Source of the DNA: Phoenix dactylifera
Taxonomy: Eukaryota > Streptophyta > Magnoliopsida > Arecales > Arecaceae
Direction of reading: 5' to 3'
Length of the DNA: 64,000 nucleotides
Assembly (NCBI RefSeq): GCF_009389715.1
Contig: NW_024068188.1
Span: 62,001 to 126,000, forward strand
Below the pieces are notes generated by a model. That model did no database searches and was not told the DNA's origin. It was given only the letters and a program-made list of their open reading frames with translations. The position numbers were made by a program, and so were the translations under genes. Numbering within the stretch: the stretch's first letter is position 1; every line of letters starts with the position of its first letter. Shown here piece by piece: positions 26,561 through 48,587 of the stretch.

Positions 26561-27243
26561 GAAGAATAATCCAATGTCAAGTAAAAACTTGTCCGATAAA
26601 TTATGTCCACCGCGACACCATTTAATTTACTATTTAATATAAATATTAATGATGAAGTAAAGGAGTTTAATTGGCGCAGGCTATATATATAATTGTATTT
26701 GGGGCTAAGAGAGCAGCTGGGAAGCTGCGCACAGGGCATGTGAAATCCATGGTCACGTACCGTGGGCCACAAACTGTTCCATTTTTTGATGTTTGTCGGT
26801 CCTCATCACATGTTCGTCCGTTCCAACCGCAGAGAGGGTCGCTGTAAGCATCCGCAAGCATTTAGTAGCGCTACAGTACTTGTCTCCAAGATGGCAAATA
26901 ATATTTTCTGGATGTTTTCATACGTGTGGTGGATGAGCCCAAAAGCTAGATTGCGTTAGCTGCACTGCTATTTGTTTGCCATATCCCTTTCTAAAAGCAG
27001 CATCAACTAAAGTAAATTTAGATTGAAATAGTCGGATCAAATACTTGATAGAAATCGATGTGTCAAATGCCTGCTATCCAATTCGATTTTTATTTGAAAT
27101 AAAGCGTGGGGAAAAAGAATTAGCTGATTGGGTGTCAAGGCACTAAGCTTCAAAGCCACATGGCTATGGTGGTATAAAATAGGGATTGAAATATTAGTGA
27201 TAGCAGGGCATAACCGTGTCTCGTGATAGAATTAGTGCTTTAT

Positions 27244-27680
27244 TGTGAGAATTCATACTAACATTTGTTTAGTTCCACATCCGTTATCCATTCGATTGAT
27301 CTTGGATACTTATACAAGGCCAAGCAACCCAAATAATGCCTTCTAATTAGTTTTTTTGGATAAGATCATAGATTATGACAAATAATATCAAAGCGAATCT
27401 GGCCCATAGCCTATTTAAACTAGTAAATATTGCAGCACGAATCCATGGAGGCTAACCAAAAGCCGATCATGATCCTTGTGATTAAATTTAAATTGATTTA
27501 AACCCTTAGATAAACAAGGACGTCAGGTCTTAAACGAGAGGAGTATGTGAGAATATATGCGAACATATATTTAGTCTCACATCAACTACGTACTAGGTAG
27601 ATCTTGAATACTTTTACTGAGTTAAAAAATTCAAATAATAACTTCTGCTGGCCTTTTAAATAAGATCGTAGGTTGTAACA
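27244..27680 (+). mobile_element. TRIM retrotransposon (fossil)
   Basis: Terminal-repeat retrotransposon in miniature. Two direct repeats of about 136 bp (27244-27380 and 27546-27680) both begin TGTGAGAAT, contain TTTAGTYYCACATC and end in ..RTAACA or ..ATGACA. A degraded Met-tRNA-type primer-binding site (compare TGGTATCAGAGC) follows the first repeat at about 27381-27396. There is no coding capacity, which is normal for TRIMs. It is the same family and length as the element at 45562-45997. The two terminal repeats differ markedly, so the insertion is old. Confidence 0.75.
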
Positions 27681-30600
27681 TTTTTATTACCTAGTTTCAC
27701 TTTTTATATTATACCGAACTCATGACTCACATACACATATATGATATACATATAAACCATGCACTAACACTCATGAAATAAAGAACATGTGGACCCTAAA
27801 TTCAAAAGGCAGCATATAATATCTTCCCTAAATTATAGAAAATATATATTTGTAATTGGTATTAACATAGAAAGAACTAGATATACTCAAAAATAATAGT
27901 TTTACATCAGATAGATTAAAAAGTTTTATATTTCTTATCTAGCTCATCCATCTAAACATCTGAATTTTTAGATAGTATCTTAATATGTATCAAAATCTTC
28001 CAATTTTCTTTAAGCTACTAGAATTTCATTTGGCCGTACATACGAAGTAGGTCGGTAGCTATCTTCGAAGCTATTGTCACTTTCCTGTCAGCAGACATAT
28101 TTTTTTTTTATTTTATCTACTTTATGATAAGTTCGTCACGGGTGTACCATCAATAATATTATGCCTGTACCATCCATTCGTCCGTTTCGAAGCCCATTTT
28201 CTCCTTCCCATCCATGAGATACCCATTCTGTTTTATCAATTTTGTGGTAATTTTCTTGCATGGGCACCATCAACAGTGTATATCACTCAAGATTCATTAA
28301 ATAATGAAGTAGCGTAGTTATGCAAGTTCAATTACACATTGCAAGTTTATTTACAAGTATAACACACATACGTACACATGTCTATGATTATAATTTTATT
28401 TTTCCATACATAGAATTACAAGCATAATTTCAAATCCGAGTAGGACATCGCGTAGATGCCGGGCGCCCTAACATTCAAGTACCTGGACAAATATTCTGAT
28501 TGCCACGTCCTATGATATCCCTATCCCAAGTATTAGGATGGCGGCATATTCTGTTTCATAGAAAAATTGAGACGGCCTGTCTTATAAAATTTAAAATCTT
28601 AATTATATATATTACGTAGTTTCACTGCGATCATGTGTTGTATCTGCAGGTCACGTGCTAGGCCCAGTCGAAATAAATCCATATGAGGGTGCAAATATTG
28701 GGCCATTAGGCTGCTTGAATTCCTTGTTAAGTTGGGCCGGGGAGGCCTTGGACAGGCCTGGACTGGATCATCTCGGACCATCAAGAAGCCTCCCTGTTTT
28801 GCCTTTCGTCACCAAAAACAACGTGGTCCACAGTACACATAAGGCTCTGATCATGGTTGTTTAGTGCTCTGTTGCGAAGGCAGCATTACAATCAGGTTCC
28901 TGTTTGAGAAAATTACAATCAGGTTACTATTATGTTAACTGATTGAATAAAGTTGCTATACTAGATCATGAGATTGCTAAGTAGTTTCTCTCTCAAAAAA
29001 TAAATAAAAAAAAAAATAAAAAATATTGCTAAGTAGCAAATGCCATCTTTAGGATCTAATAGATAATCCTATGAACTATGAAATATGATCAGCCATTGAT
29101 TTTCTGAGATGTCTGAGAGGAAGATGATCGAACTCTTTTGATAGGTCTCTCCTGCAAAGCTATGAGATTCATTGGACCAGTCACAAGAAGCTCAGGTTTT
29201 GAAGAGATAATAAATTAAGGAGCAAAAAGTGGAATTAAACATCTATACTCTGCTACATAAATGGAACCAAGCTCTACACCTATTTCAGGTCTAACCTCCA
29301 TGGGTTATATCCACTGCATCGATGGTCACCAGTGAACGCTTCTTGCAAATGATACTACAAAAGAACTCCCTTTTTGATTCTCAATTGTTTGATGCACACA
29401 ACTCATGCATAATTTGACATCATTTACACAACTCACCTTTCATTACTAAAATATAGTGGAATGGCATGAAGTAAGCTTTTTGGATACCATTTGGATGGAC
29501 TCAAGGAATAATAAGGTAAAAGAAATTTAAAGTTTATATCCATGAGAACAGAAAGAGAAATAATGTAATCGCTAAAATCCCAGTTGATTGGTTGGAATGT
29601 TTTTGAGTATCTATTGAATATATATAGCTTGTACAAGAGTGATTATAGAAGAAAAAAAAAATAAGAAAAAAATTACAGCAATTTAAATAAGAAGAAGATT
29701 ATGACAATAATTCGAATTCAACAATTGAATTTGAATAGAGAGAAGTTAAGATATGTTATTAAGAACGACAACTTAAGACCACAACCACTTCATTGCATTG
29801 ATGACTATAAAGGACTATGATGATGATAGGATTGCTTTAGATGATGCACCAATCTAGACATGGACGGACGTTATGCAAATGGAGCTATTGACAACAATGA
29901 TGAGGCATTGTTTGACACTCCTATTGTAGAGTGTGGGACGACGCATGCAGATATCCAAACATTCATTAGTATGCATAGTAAAAGTATCTTCATGTACAAA
30001 ATAACTTGGTCTTTACCTCGATAGGGCAAATACCGTATCAAGGATTGTTGATACGATGCCCCAGTCCCATACCTAGGTGCGATTAATACCTCCCAATAGG
30101 ATCTTTGGTGGGTTTAACCTTCATAGGAGAGCTGCTAAATTTAAATATCTTTTTAGGGAAGAGAAATGTTTTCCTCTCTTCTTTCTCCCCCAATTAGACT
30201 TGTGTGGAAGGTATCTTGAATTTTTCTCTTTCATCATCTTGATGAATTTCTACTACCAAAATCATTTTAATGTATTTGGATGGACTAACCCCCTTGTTTC
30301 TACAAGCAGGCATGCATGCTTTAATTCAAGCACACATACACATGCACGTGCGTATACATGCGCACGCACGCAGAAGAAAAGAAAAAGAAAAGAAAAGAAA
30401 ATCTTGATCAGATACATTCTTGGTTTTTTATACATGATAGAATCGAACTGAGGCAGAGCAAGTCTATGATCTGCATGCATATATTTTGTCCTTCTGAGGA
30501 AAGTGAATTATCCAACTTGGAGTTGGTCAATATCATGTTCGATCCCTCTCAACTTAGGCCCATGAGGATCTCATAATCAAAATATTTATGCCAAACATGT

Positions 30601-31087
30601 TTGATTTCATTAAAAAAGAAATACATAGGGGACGAAAACTACCATGGGTCACATTGGTCATGCAAAAAGTTTTCACGGCGACATACATCATAATTCAATC
30701 AGCTCCAAAATTTCATACATGAATTCCTCATGAGTAGCACTAATCCTTTTGCGCCATTTGGCCCAAAGAATTTTCTTTATGACTCATCAGGACTCTGTAG
30801 CATTGCCTGAATAAGCACAAAATTGAACTATATAATTTTTTTATATATATACTTTGATGAATACTTCATTTACTTAATGAAGTGGGAGAGTTCTCCTCCT
30901 CTCTTTTGTCAATGAAGAAAGGGAAAATCTTTTATTTGTTGATGCTTTCTACAATACATATAACAGCGTCAATCATAGCAACCCACATTAAATTTTTAAC
31001 AAGAGCAAATCCAATAACTAAATTCTTATTCCCTTCACACCTAAAATAAAAGATAAATATTGAAATCAAATGGAAGCTTAAAGCCTT
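27681..31087. other. Intergenic, nothing firmly recognised
   Basis: AT-rich. A short stretch near 27100-27150 might encode a decayed RNase H tail (..ELADWVSRH), and a stretch near 29850-30060 vaguely recalls retrotransposon coding sequence, but neither is supportable. The 3' UTR of the downstream SWEET gene should lie just left of 31088. Confidence 0.35.
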
Positions 31088-40327
<9,240 letters not shown>

Positions 40328-40559
40328 GATGAGAAGAGTCTGGCAGGAGAAGTCTGGGCTTGGGGTTAACTAATAGGAGGAGGGAGAGATAAGAAGAACG
40401 TGCTCTAATCTGCCATTCATGATCGAAAATTCTGTGCATTTGGGACAAGCTTTTCCGTCCATTTTGCGTGGGGACCCGCCAGGGATGACCCTTAACGAGT
40501 GGATTAGATTTTCAATTCGCTAGATTTTGTCATCTTATTAGCTAAGGATGTGCCTTTGA

Positions 40560-40856
40560 GGTTTGAGTACCTGGAACTTGAGTGGCACCAGCGGCGAAGG
40601 AGGGTGCCACCCTTTACTTTGGGACATCTGGATTATGATCAGTGACTGTATGGCCTTTCAGGCCAACTACATATTCAGAGAGGCTCACGGAGCTGCGGAC
40701 TGGATAATCTCGTATGTAGCTAGTCACTCTGAGGTACCTATAGGTTGGAGAGAGAGAGTTGTCTAGAACACTCCAAAACTTATTGTTTTCTGACCTTCTT
40801 AGATATATTTGTACTAGAAATGCATGAATCATCCATTTTAGTCAAAAAAAAAAAAA
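40560..40856 (+). mobile_element. LINE 3' end (RNase H tail with poly-A)
   Basis: An open frame contains HPLLWDIWIMISDCMAF and FREAHGAADWIISYVASHSE, the C-terminus of plant L1-type ORF2 RNase H. A stop, a short 3' UTR and a 12-A tail at about 40843-40855 follow. The frame is intact over the visible part; the element is truncated at its 5' end. It lies about 230 bp upstream of the start of SWEET copy A (40327), hence in that gene's promoter area. Confidence 0.8.
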
Positions 40857-42519
40857 TATTTGAGTATCAAACTGATCTAAACAAGAAACCAAACAAAATT
40901 GCATAAAATGTTCAAAAAGAAATGTCATGCCTACTTCATTGGTGAACGATATCACCACAAAGATCTCTCATTTTTTTTTTTTTTGCAAAAAAAAACATAT
41001 TACCTATTTATCTAATTAATTTTATTATTATTATTGTTGTTGTTGCTGTTGCTGCTGCTACGGCCATCGCCGCCATCATTATTATTGTTATTTTTTATTT
41101 TTTTATTATTATTTTTGTTATTGTTGCTGCTATTGTTGTAGATGAGTATGCTAGCATTGGTATAAGAATGGTCCATGTTATGCATGAATAATCTCTATGT
41201 ATGTAGATTGCGAGCGACACCTACTTCTTTATGGGAAACTCTCGATCGACGGTTCTAAACTGCACAAATATTGAGGAGTAAAATACTTCACGAAAAATAA
41301 CCCACTTATGTAGGGACTTCATTTTCTTGTAGAATATGTTCCTCAGAAATATATTTTTTTCTTAAATCACCTGATTTATAGGAAAAATGCAACCTGTAGA
41401 CTTTGGTGATCTGATGAGTGTGAAGCATAGTGATTAAATTAAGATGCCCAAGCTCGCACCTCTCATCCCTGCACGTTACAATGATTGACGAGCAGACATA
41501 AGTTATAAATCATATCTTCAATGAATATCAAGTAGATTACACTGGGCCAACCCTTTCTCTAATTCTTTGGACACTGTCTTTCGTAATTAAGTGCTGCATT
41601 TGCTGTATTTTCATGCATGCCTCCATATGACCATCCCTTCCCCTCACATCTGATGCCTCATCCAAAGAAAATTGACAGACAACACCATATGGGCAGGTTC
41701 TTAATTAATCAAAATCAATGATGGATATATAACATGATCAACGTCCGGATGAAGTTGCTGTAAGCTTAATTAAAACCAAGCTTGTGCGAGTCTCATGCCA
41801 TGGGGTTTGCAAGAACAAAGTTGGTGGAGCCTACTTGAAGTCATGCATGGTTATGGTTATGGGCTGTGATAAAAAAAGAAAAAAAAAACAAAAAACAAAA
41901 GCAGGAAAGGTACGTGGGGTTGGGGACCGGTTGTTGGGGTTTTTGTGTGGTCGAATCAATTTCTAGAGTTAAAATAACTTTTTTCAGAACATGACCTTAT
42001 ATATAATTTTTTTTAAAATCATTATCCCACGCTTTCTTGTCGGCACATTAACTCGAATGCATTAAATATCCATTCTAAGAAGCATATGCAAGTAACTAAA
42101 ACTTATTAAATTATGGGCATATTCTTATGGGTATCCAATCTCCAAGACAACTCTGTGCCAAAGTTTGGAAGCGCATGGAGAACCTCTTTGGCAGAAATGA
42201 CCGCTCGGCACGCCCAGCTTCAAAAGAAGAGGTCTGCCATCTACTGTGAGGTGATATTTTTCATGTCTTTGGAAAAACCGGAAATGAGACAGGTTAGAGA
42301 GTCCAATGGAGTGGAAAGAAAGACTGCTGATAAATTAAAAAAAAAATTTTATAATGATATTAAAATTAGAGTAGAACTCGAAGTGAAGTCAAAAGCAAGC
42401 CCCTTTATCCACCTACTTGTTCAAAACTAAGCTCCAATAGCTGTTGTAGGACACCAGAAGGAGGTGATACTTGTTGAAACATAATTCAACTTAAAATTTA
42501 AGCTGTTCATATTTACTTG
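40857..42519. other. Intergenic with trinucleotide repeat
   Basis: No gene. A degenerate (TTA/TTG/GCT)n trinucleotide tract occupies 41022-41140. The rest is AT-rich without recognisable content. Confidence 0.5.
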
Positions 42520-43310
42520 CTTCACCTCCTCGATATAGGAGAGAAACCACCTGTTGGGGAGGAAGAGGGATTGAGTCCTGATGGGGGGCGAAATGGATCG
42601 TCTAGCCCACAACAAAAAGACCGCCCAATAAATACCAACACCGACCGGTTGAATCCTCAATCCGATCCAGAATCAGTCCGGCCTCGGACTCCGTCAAAAG
42701 CTCCACCGACCACCAATATTTGCCGACTCGACGACCGAGCTCGGGGCGAACAACTTCAGTAGTACGCTCCGACTCTCGAGCTTAAAGCGCTCCACCGAGC
42801 ACACCTCTGAATCTGGGGAGCCGAACTATTCTCAGCACCCGTCTAGCCGATCTCGCCGAACGCATGATGCGACCTCTCAACAGGTTCGGCCTCGCCAGCA
42901 GCCACACCCATATGTGCGCCCACGCCATCCTACGTGGCCGTACATTACAACGCTATCGCGCCACGCTTCAATAGCTAGACCTCGACAGTCAAAGGACAGC
43001 ACCATGACTACTCCAGCCATACCCTGCTACGACTGTCAACACCTTACCATTCTCGAGAACGGACAGCACTACACGCCACCGGCCAGCCTTAGCTATGCGC
43101 CATTCGACTCAGAGCCACCCCCCTCTCATGATGAGGGCGGACAGTGCCTCTACCATCTGCGCCTCTCCACCGAGACTGTAAATAAGACGGTCAGGTAACT
43201 TCCAAAAAACTTTTGGCTGGACCAAATTTACCCCACTCTAACTTGATCGTCGGAGGACCCCTCACCGGAAACACCGATGAGGCTTTGTGCAGGTCCGCCG
43301 CTACCGCCAC
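42520..43310 (+). mobile_element. LTR-retrotransposon fragment (fossil)
   Basis: A GC-rich block with a segment near 43195-43270 (ACCCCACTCTAACTTGATCG then TCGGAGGACCCCTCACCGG) that resembles the U5/leader part of plant Ty3-Gypsy elements. Upstream sequence is Pro/Arg-rich in translation but shows no gag or pol motif I can name. Broken and partial; family tentative. A SINE abuts its right end. Confidence 0.4.
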
Positions 43311-43330
43311 GCAGGAGGTGGCCTCCATCT

Positions 43331-43677
43331 TCTTTTTTTTTTTTTTGGTAAAAAATAGGAGGGGAGGGGGAGGGACCAGCCCACCCGCGTAGCAGCCCCA
43401 TTACTGAGCCCCCCTTCCACTAGGGAATGTTCGATACAGGTCGCAGGTTTCGCGTGCCTTCCCCGACCCGTGGGCTCACCCCACTGGGTTCACCGCCTCA
43501 CGTGTGGGTACGTCACCCCAGTGCCACCTTGGTACAAGTGGAAGGAAAGCATAACCGCCAACAAGCCAGCCGAGCGTGGGGCATCCGGTCCCCTAATTTA
43601 ATCGACGCCCGTGCGTTTCGAACCCGGGCAACTTGGGCGGAATTATCGCCCCCTTACCACCAGGCTACTATCTCCAA
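43331..43677 (-). mobile_element. Long tRNA-headed SINE, copy 1
   Basis: On the minus strand it starts with an A-box-like GCCTGGTGGTAAGGGGG and a B-box-like CCCGGGTTCGAAACGC. The body runs GTCGATTAAATTAGGGGACC, continues through ACTTGTACCAAGGTGGCAC and ends in a poly-A tail (a T run on plus at 43331-43347). Length about 345 bp. A second copy lies on the plus strand at 60160-60405. Confidence 0.75.
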
Positions 43678-43924
43678 TCACCAGCAACTCTCTCGACCCC
43701 ACCCTTGGGCCAAATTTGAACCACAACAAATCCAATCACGAGAAAACCTTGATATCCATAAAAGGATTTAATTCAATCTAAAATTTTAAATTTTACACCC
43801 AAGCATCAATACCCGTTTTTTTTAATAGCCACAGTACTGCAGACTTCAGGGGTACAAGAAGCCCTTTGACGTGCTTTTGCTTCTTGTTGGTCCAAAAGTT
43901 TTGAGAGAAGGCACCCATGCTCAT

Positions 43925-44975
43925 GGCATGGAGCTAACGAGCAGGCTCGGCTCGGCTTGTTTCACAAATTCTCCGGCTCGGGCTCGGGCTCGGGCTCGGT
44001 ATCGAGCCTTGTATTGGGCTCGGGCTCGTAAAGCTCATTTGCCCGAGCCCGAGCCCGCCCCATCCCCGTCTCCGTCTCCGTCGGAGAGAAGAACGAGCAG
44101 CCGAGGTCGGTTCCGACGGTTCGTCATCGGAGAGAAGAATGAAGGAAAGAAAGAAAGAAAAAAAAAAGAAGAAAGAATGAAAGAAAGAAAGAAAGAAAAA
44201 AGAGAGAAGAATGGACTCACCTCGTCGCGTTCGGCGGCCGTCGGCTTCGGCCGCAGGCACTGCCGAGGACGCCATGGGCATCGCAGGCTCGGTCGTGGGC
44301 ATCGCCGACCGTGGCCCGACCCTCCCGTGCGAGGGACTCCCCTCCTCTGTCGCAGTCTTGCCGCTGGAGCTGTGGAGGAGTCGGCAAAGAGAGGAAAAAG
44401 GAGGGGGAGAAACGGAGAAGAAAGAGGGGGAGAGGCCTCGGGTGTGATTTCTTTCCGAACAGTGGAAGGAGGCGGCGAGGCATCGGCGGCGGAGGAGGAA
44501 GGCGAGAGGGGAGGGGAGGGACACCCGGTGCGCCGGTGCGGGAAGCTTCTGGAGAAAACGAGAAGAAAGGGGAAGAAAAAAAGAAAAGAAAGAGAAGGTG
44601 GAGGGAAGGGATAACGAATTGTGTTTGGGTTAACGGGCTGAGTCCGAACCCGAACCAATCCAATTCGATTTAAAGAAATTAAATAGATTTGGGTTAGCTC
44701 GGGTTGGGTCTGATTTAAATCCAATTGGGTTCAATCAGATTGGGATTTAAATTGATTAAGCCAAATAAAATTTAATTGGGTTATGTCCAAATTTAATTAG
44801 GACCCAATTAAATTGTTAATTGGACTGAGCCATCTTTTGGGCTCGAGCTCGGGTTCGGGTTCGAATTTAAACGGGTCTCATTTTGGGCTCGGGCTTGTTT
44901 GACTAACGAACCGAGCTTTTATCCAGCCGGGCTCGAGCCGAGCCCGAGCAGCTCGGCCCATTGACAACCCTACTT
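43925..44975 (-). mobile_element. hAT-like element with GGCTCG repeats and GC-rich core
   Basis: The right end, read on minus, starts TAGGGTTGTCAATGGGCCGA, a common terminus type of plant hAT-like elements. Both flanks are packed with GGCTCG/CGAGCC words (43945-44060 and 44840-44960). The core (about 44080-44620) is GC-rich with a (GAAA)n tract at 44143-44205 and a minus-strand donor-like GAGGTGAGT at about 44214-44222, so part of a host exon may have been captured. Long open frames on both strands are compositional. The left end was not fixed. Confidence 0.5.
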
Positions 44976-45044
44976 GGACCTACGTATCTAAGAGGGCTCG
45001 ATGGTTGAGGGATTGTGCAATATTTTGGATTTAACTTTATGCAA

Positions 45045-45532
45045 ATAGGAGTGGCAATTGGTAATGATTGAATGTGAGTCGGATTTGTCAATTCAAATTT
45101 ATTATATTTATTAAAGAGGTTAAATTTTTATATTTTAATCCGATATATCTATTCAACAAATAAATTGGTCGGAGTTGCATAATCTATTTATTAAATGGAT
45201 CAGAATAAGTTAAATAGATTAAATAAATCTTTAACATATTAAATATATTTAATAGATTAAATAGGTCAGAAATAAATTAAGCAAAATTAGACATATTAAA
45301 AAGATTTTAAACAAGTTAAATGGATCAAGTAATTACCTGATCCAATTATTAAATGGATCAAACGAATTAAACGGGTCAAAAGTCTAAACCTAAATTTAAC
45401 TCATTTAATAAACAGATCTAGACAAGTTGATTCGTGTATGACCGAAACTCATTTATGTCAAACCCAAATCTACTTAAAGCACATCGTTTGCATGTCAGGT
45501 TGATAGGTTGGATCATAAATTACCACGCTTAT
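45045..45532. mobile_element. AT-rich hAT-like MITE
   Basis: The left end ATAGGAGTGGCAATT and the inverted right end ATAAGCGTGGTAATT match at 12 of 15 positions. The core is built of short words such as TTAAATRGATTAAAT and GGATCA. No coding. Confidence 0.55.
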
Positions 45533-45561
45533 AGTTAGAAGTTGCAGGTTGCATATACCTC

Positions 45562-45997
45562 TAACAACTCAGAACCTCACCCAAAATGGCTAGCCATAAG
45601 GTATTATTTGAGTTCCTTGATCCTATATAAGTACCAAAGATCTATCCAATGAATAATCAATGTGGGACTAAATACACGCCCGCACGGGTCCTCACATACT
45701 CTTCCTGTTCAAGCCTTGACGTCCTCATCAGGCTAAGGTTTAAATCTATTCAAATCTAATTACAAACACCACGATCGGCCCATGGTCAGCCCCAATGAAT
45801 CCGTGCTGCAGTGTCCCTTAGTCCATATAGGTTATGGGTCGGGTCCGCTCTAATACCATTTATAACAACTCAGGACCTCACCCAAAATGGCTAGCCGAAA
45901 GGTATTATTTGGGTTCCTTAATTTTGTATAAGTACCCAAAATCTACCCAGTAAATAACCGATGTAGAACTAAACACACGCCTACACTGGTCCTCACA
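45562..45997 (-). mobile_element. TRIM retrotransposon (fossil), same family as 27244
   Basis: Two 135-bp direct repeats (45562-45696 and 45863-45997) begin on the minus strand with TGTGAGGACC and contain TTTAGTYCYACATYG and TAATACCTTWYGGCTAGCC. Immediately inside the upstream repeat is a primer-binding site, TGGTATTAGAGC (45844-45855), close to the Met-tRNA complement. Structure is complete for a TRIM and carries no genes. The two repeats differ at roughly one position in seven by eye, so it is fairly old. Confidence 0.85.
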
Positions 45998-46539
45998 ATA
46001 CTATTAGTATTAATAGCGTTGAGAATGAATCTCTTTATATTTTATTTATTGGCTTGGTTTGTTCTTGATTTCCTGCACTAGGATGAACATAAATACATGG
46101 TAATGAACCTTAAATTACTCCCAACGCGCACATTGCACTGTAAAATGGTCTTTTAATTACGTCAGATCTTCAACCCATTTCATTTTTCAACTTGGATCTC
46201 TCAAATTAAAGCTTTCATGGATTCACTCCCAAAGAGTGTATTTGATCAAGAAATCTACAGCCAGTGGCTCATGCTCACCTCACTAGGATCATGTGACAAA
46301 CAAACTCAACAGTTTGTTGTTTGAGATTGTGATACCACCCTCCCACCTGTATTATATTGGATAATAACTATCTGCAATTTCCATTTGAAATCTGAGTTTG
46401 TGGTTTTACTTACGGATGAAGAAGTTCATTTCTTCTTTCTAGATAACTGTATTTATGAGGATTTGAATCATTTTCTTTTCAACGCAGCGGCCACCTTGTG
46501 CTTGGTTTGATCTCTTAGATTATAAAGATAAATGCTGGT

Positions 46540-47198
46540 TGTTGGGAAGCGGACTCGGAACTTTAGTCCCACATCGGTTGAGTAGCGAAAAAGATTGTAC
46601 TTCATAAAGAGGGGCAAAATCCCTTTCCTTCGAGAGGCGCCTTTTTAAAAGACAAAGCCATGAGGAGAGCGTGGACCATAAAAGCGAACACTCCCTAAGG
46701 GAGTCCATCCCCAAAGCGAGCAATATCTCTCGAGGGGACGCGATCCATTTTCTTACTCTAACAAATGGCGCTAGAGGAAGTGTCCGGCCATAACTTTTCC
46801 GCATGAATCCTTTCCGCTAGGGGGGCTAGTGTTGGGAAGCAGATGGGGACCCGGGACTTTAGTCTCACATCGGTTGAGTAACGAAAAGGATTGTGCTTTA
46901 TAAGGAAGGGCAAAATTCCTTTCCTCCGAGAGGCGCCCTCATAAGAGGGGCAAAACTGTGCGGGGTGATGGCACCCAAAGAGCCCACTGGGCTCGAGCGT
47001 GATCAAACCCCAAAGCAGACAATACCACATTCTCTTGAGCTGAGCTGCTTAAACACTCTTTCATAGAGAGACGTCTTTTTAAAGGACAAAGCCGTGAGAG
47101 AAGCGTGGACCTATAAGAGCGGACACTGCCCAAGAGAGTCTATTCCCAAAGCGGACAATATCTCTCGCGGGGACGCGATCCATTTTACTGCTCTAACA
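46540..47198 (+). mobile_element. TRIM-like element, second family (fossil)
   Basis: The terminal repeats (46540-46763 and 46830-47198) both start TGTTGGGAAGC, contain TTTAGTCYCACATCGGTTGA and end CTCTAACA. A primer-site-like TGGCGCTAGAGG follows the first, and a polypurine-like AGGGGGGCT precedes the second. The flanking 5 bp are CTGGT and CTAGT, a near-perfect target duplication. The second repeat is longer because part of it is reiterated. No coding capacity. Confidence 0.75.
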
Positions 47199-47689
47199 CT
47201 AGTTATTTTTATTTGATGGGTAAATCCATTTCATTTTAGCATATAATAGAGTTGTTCAGCTTATTTGGAGCGCTGTTCATTTAATTGGTCTCTCTCTCTC
47301 TCTCTCTCTCTCTCGCTCTCAGACAAACAAAAAGAAAGTGTCAAAGCTATACAAAGTCAGTACTGCGTTTACGTGTGTTGAAAAATAAGCTAATTCTGTG
47401 TTTTGGCTTGGTGATCCTATTCTCAGATACAACTATTAGCTGATCTCAACTTAAAGAAGACACCCCAACTAGTGGAATTGGTAGATGACAGCAAGGTCAA
47501 CATTCACTTTTTGGTCATTGTTTGGTTATTTTTGGCTAGCGGATTTTATAAAATCATTATTTTTGTTAATATGTATGGTTGTTATTTTATAAAATCATAC
47601 ACTTTGTATGCATGAACAATAAGCATTACTTCCACCGCTTTTTTATTTGCCTATAAGATTGCAGTACAGGCTTTTTAGCTGGTTGTAGG

Positions 47690-48290
47690 CTTTTCATATG
47701 CTTGGATGGCTGCCACTTAAAGTGGAGGTTAAGGGGTATGATGATGGCTGCTACATACTTAATGGAAATAATAGTTTGTTTCCGGCTATTTTTGGTATTG
47801 CAGAATCTGAAAAGAATTAATACTTGGACTTCGTTTTTGGAGGCACTTAAAAAATTAATTCAAACTCCAGAAAGTTTAGTACTTGTATCAGATCGACAAA
47901 AAGGATTGAAGGAAGCAGTACAACATATATATCCCAAACAAAATATAGAAAATGCATAAGACACTTCTACAAAAACTTTCAAACAAAGTTTCCAGGACAC
48001 TGGCTTAAAATTAAGGTATCGGGAGATGCAAGGGCATATACAAAAGTCCAATATGAGGATATCATCAATTAAATTAAGGAGGCCAACTTGGAGGCATTTA
48101 AGTATCTTAATGTTGAAAATATTGGTTTATGGAGTAGATCTCAGTTTGGCATCACAGCTAAGTGCTCCTATATAACAAACAATCTTTTGGAGTTATTCAA
48201 TACTGGGATTTATGAGGCTAGACATAGACCAGTTCTTGATTTATGAGATGTTGTAAGACAAAAAATTATAGTGAGCATCGACATCTCCTT
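47690..48290 (+). mobile_element. MULE (MuDR-type) transposase remnant
   Basis: Translation gives MDGCHLKWRLRGMMMAA, then TWTSFLEALKKLI and LVLVSDRQKGLKEAVQHIYP, which follow the MuDR transposase core (usual IDGCFLKG..GG.LLAA, SW.WFL, FISDRQKGL..A....P). The frame then breaks repeatedly, although later pieces keep the expected order. It is a dead DNA transposon fragment. No terminal inverted repeats could be assigned to it, though an inverted-repeat MITE lies 300 bp downstream. Confidence 0.75.
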
Positions 48291-48587
48291 CTTTATGAAC
48301 ATATCACTTTGCAAAGAGAGTACAAGTTTTCTTGAGAGCTCTTAATTTTTTTTTTGACTATTTCAAAACTGTCAATACAAGAGCCACTTAAAATGTTGAG
48401 ACTTATGTTAATTTATAATATATTAATTCATCCTATTTGTATAGAAGCATAAATGCATGACTCTCACGGCTATAACAATAATTAATAAATGCAAAATTCT
48501 GAAGGCTATGATATTAACTAATAAATACAGAATTCTAAAGGCTATCACATTAATTAATATGTCTAAATTCTTTTCATCTACTAGAAT

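Noticed and set aside
29820-30060. Possible Copia-type polyprotein piece
   Set aside because: A few words resemble the RT entry region, but the match is too short and broken to support.
42914-43198. A 94-codon frame considered as a small gene
   Set aside because: It lies in a block that resembles LTR-retrotransposon leader sequence and shows no recognisable domain.
43600-43677. Possible tRNA gene on the minus strand (GGGTTCGAAACGC)
   Set aside because: It is the head of a SINE with a long body and poly-A tail; a matching copy exists at 60160.
43871-44724. Overlapping frames of 120-247 codons on both strands
   Set aside because: Compositional: GGCTCG and GAAA repeats in a GC-rich transposon. 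Arg-Ala and Lys-Glu runs match no family.
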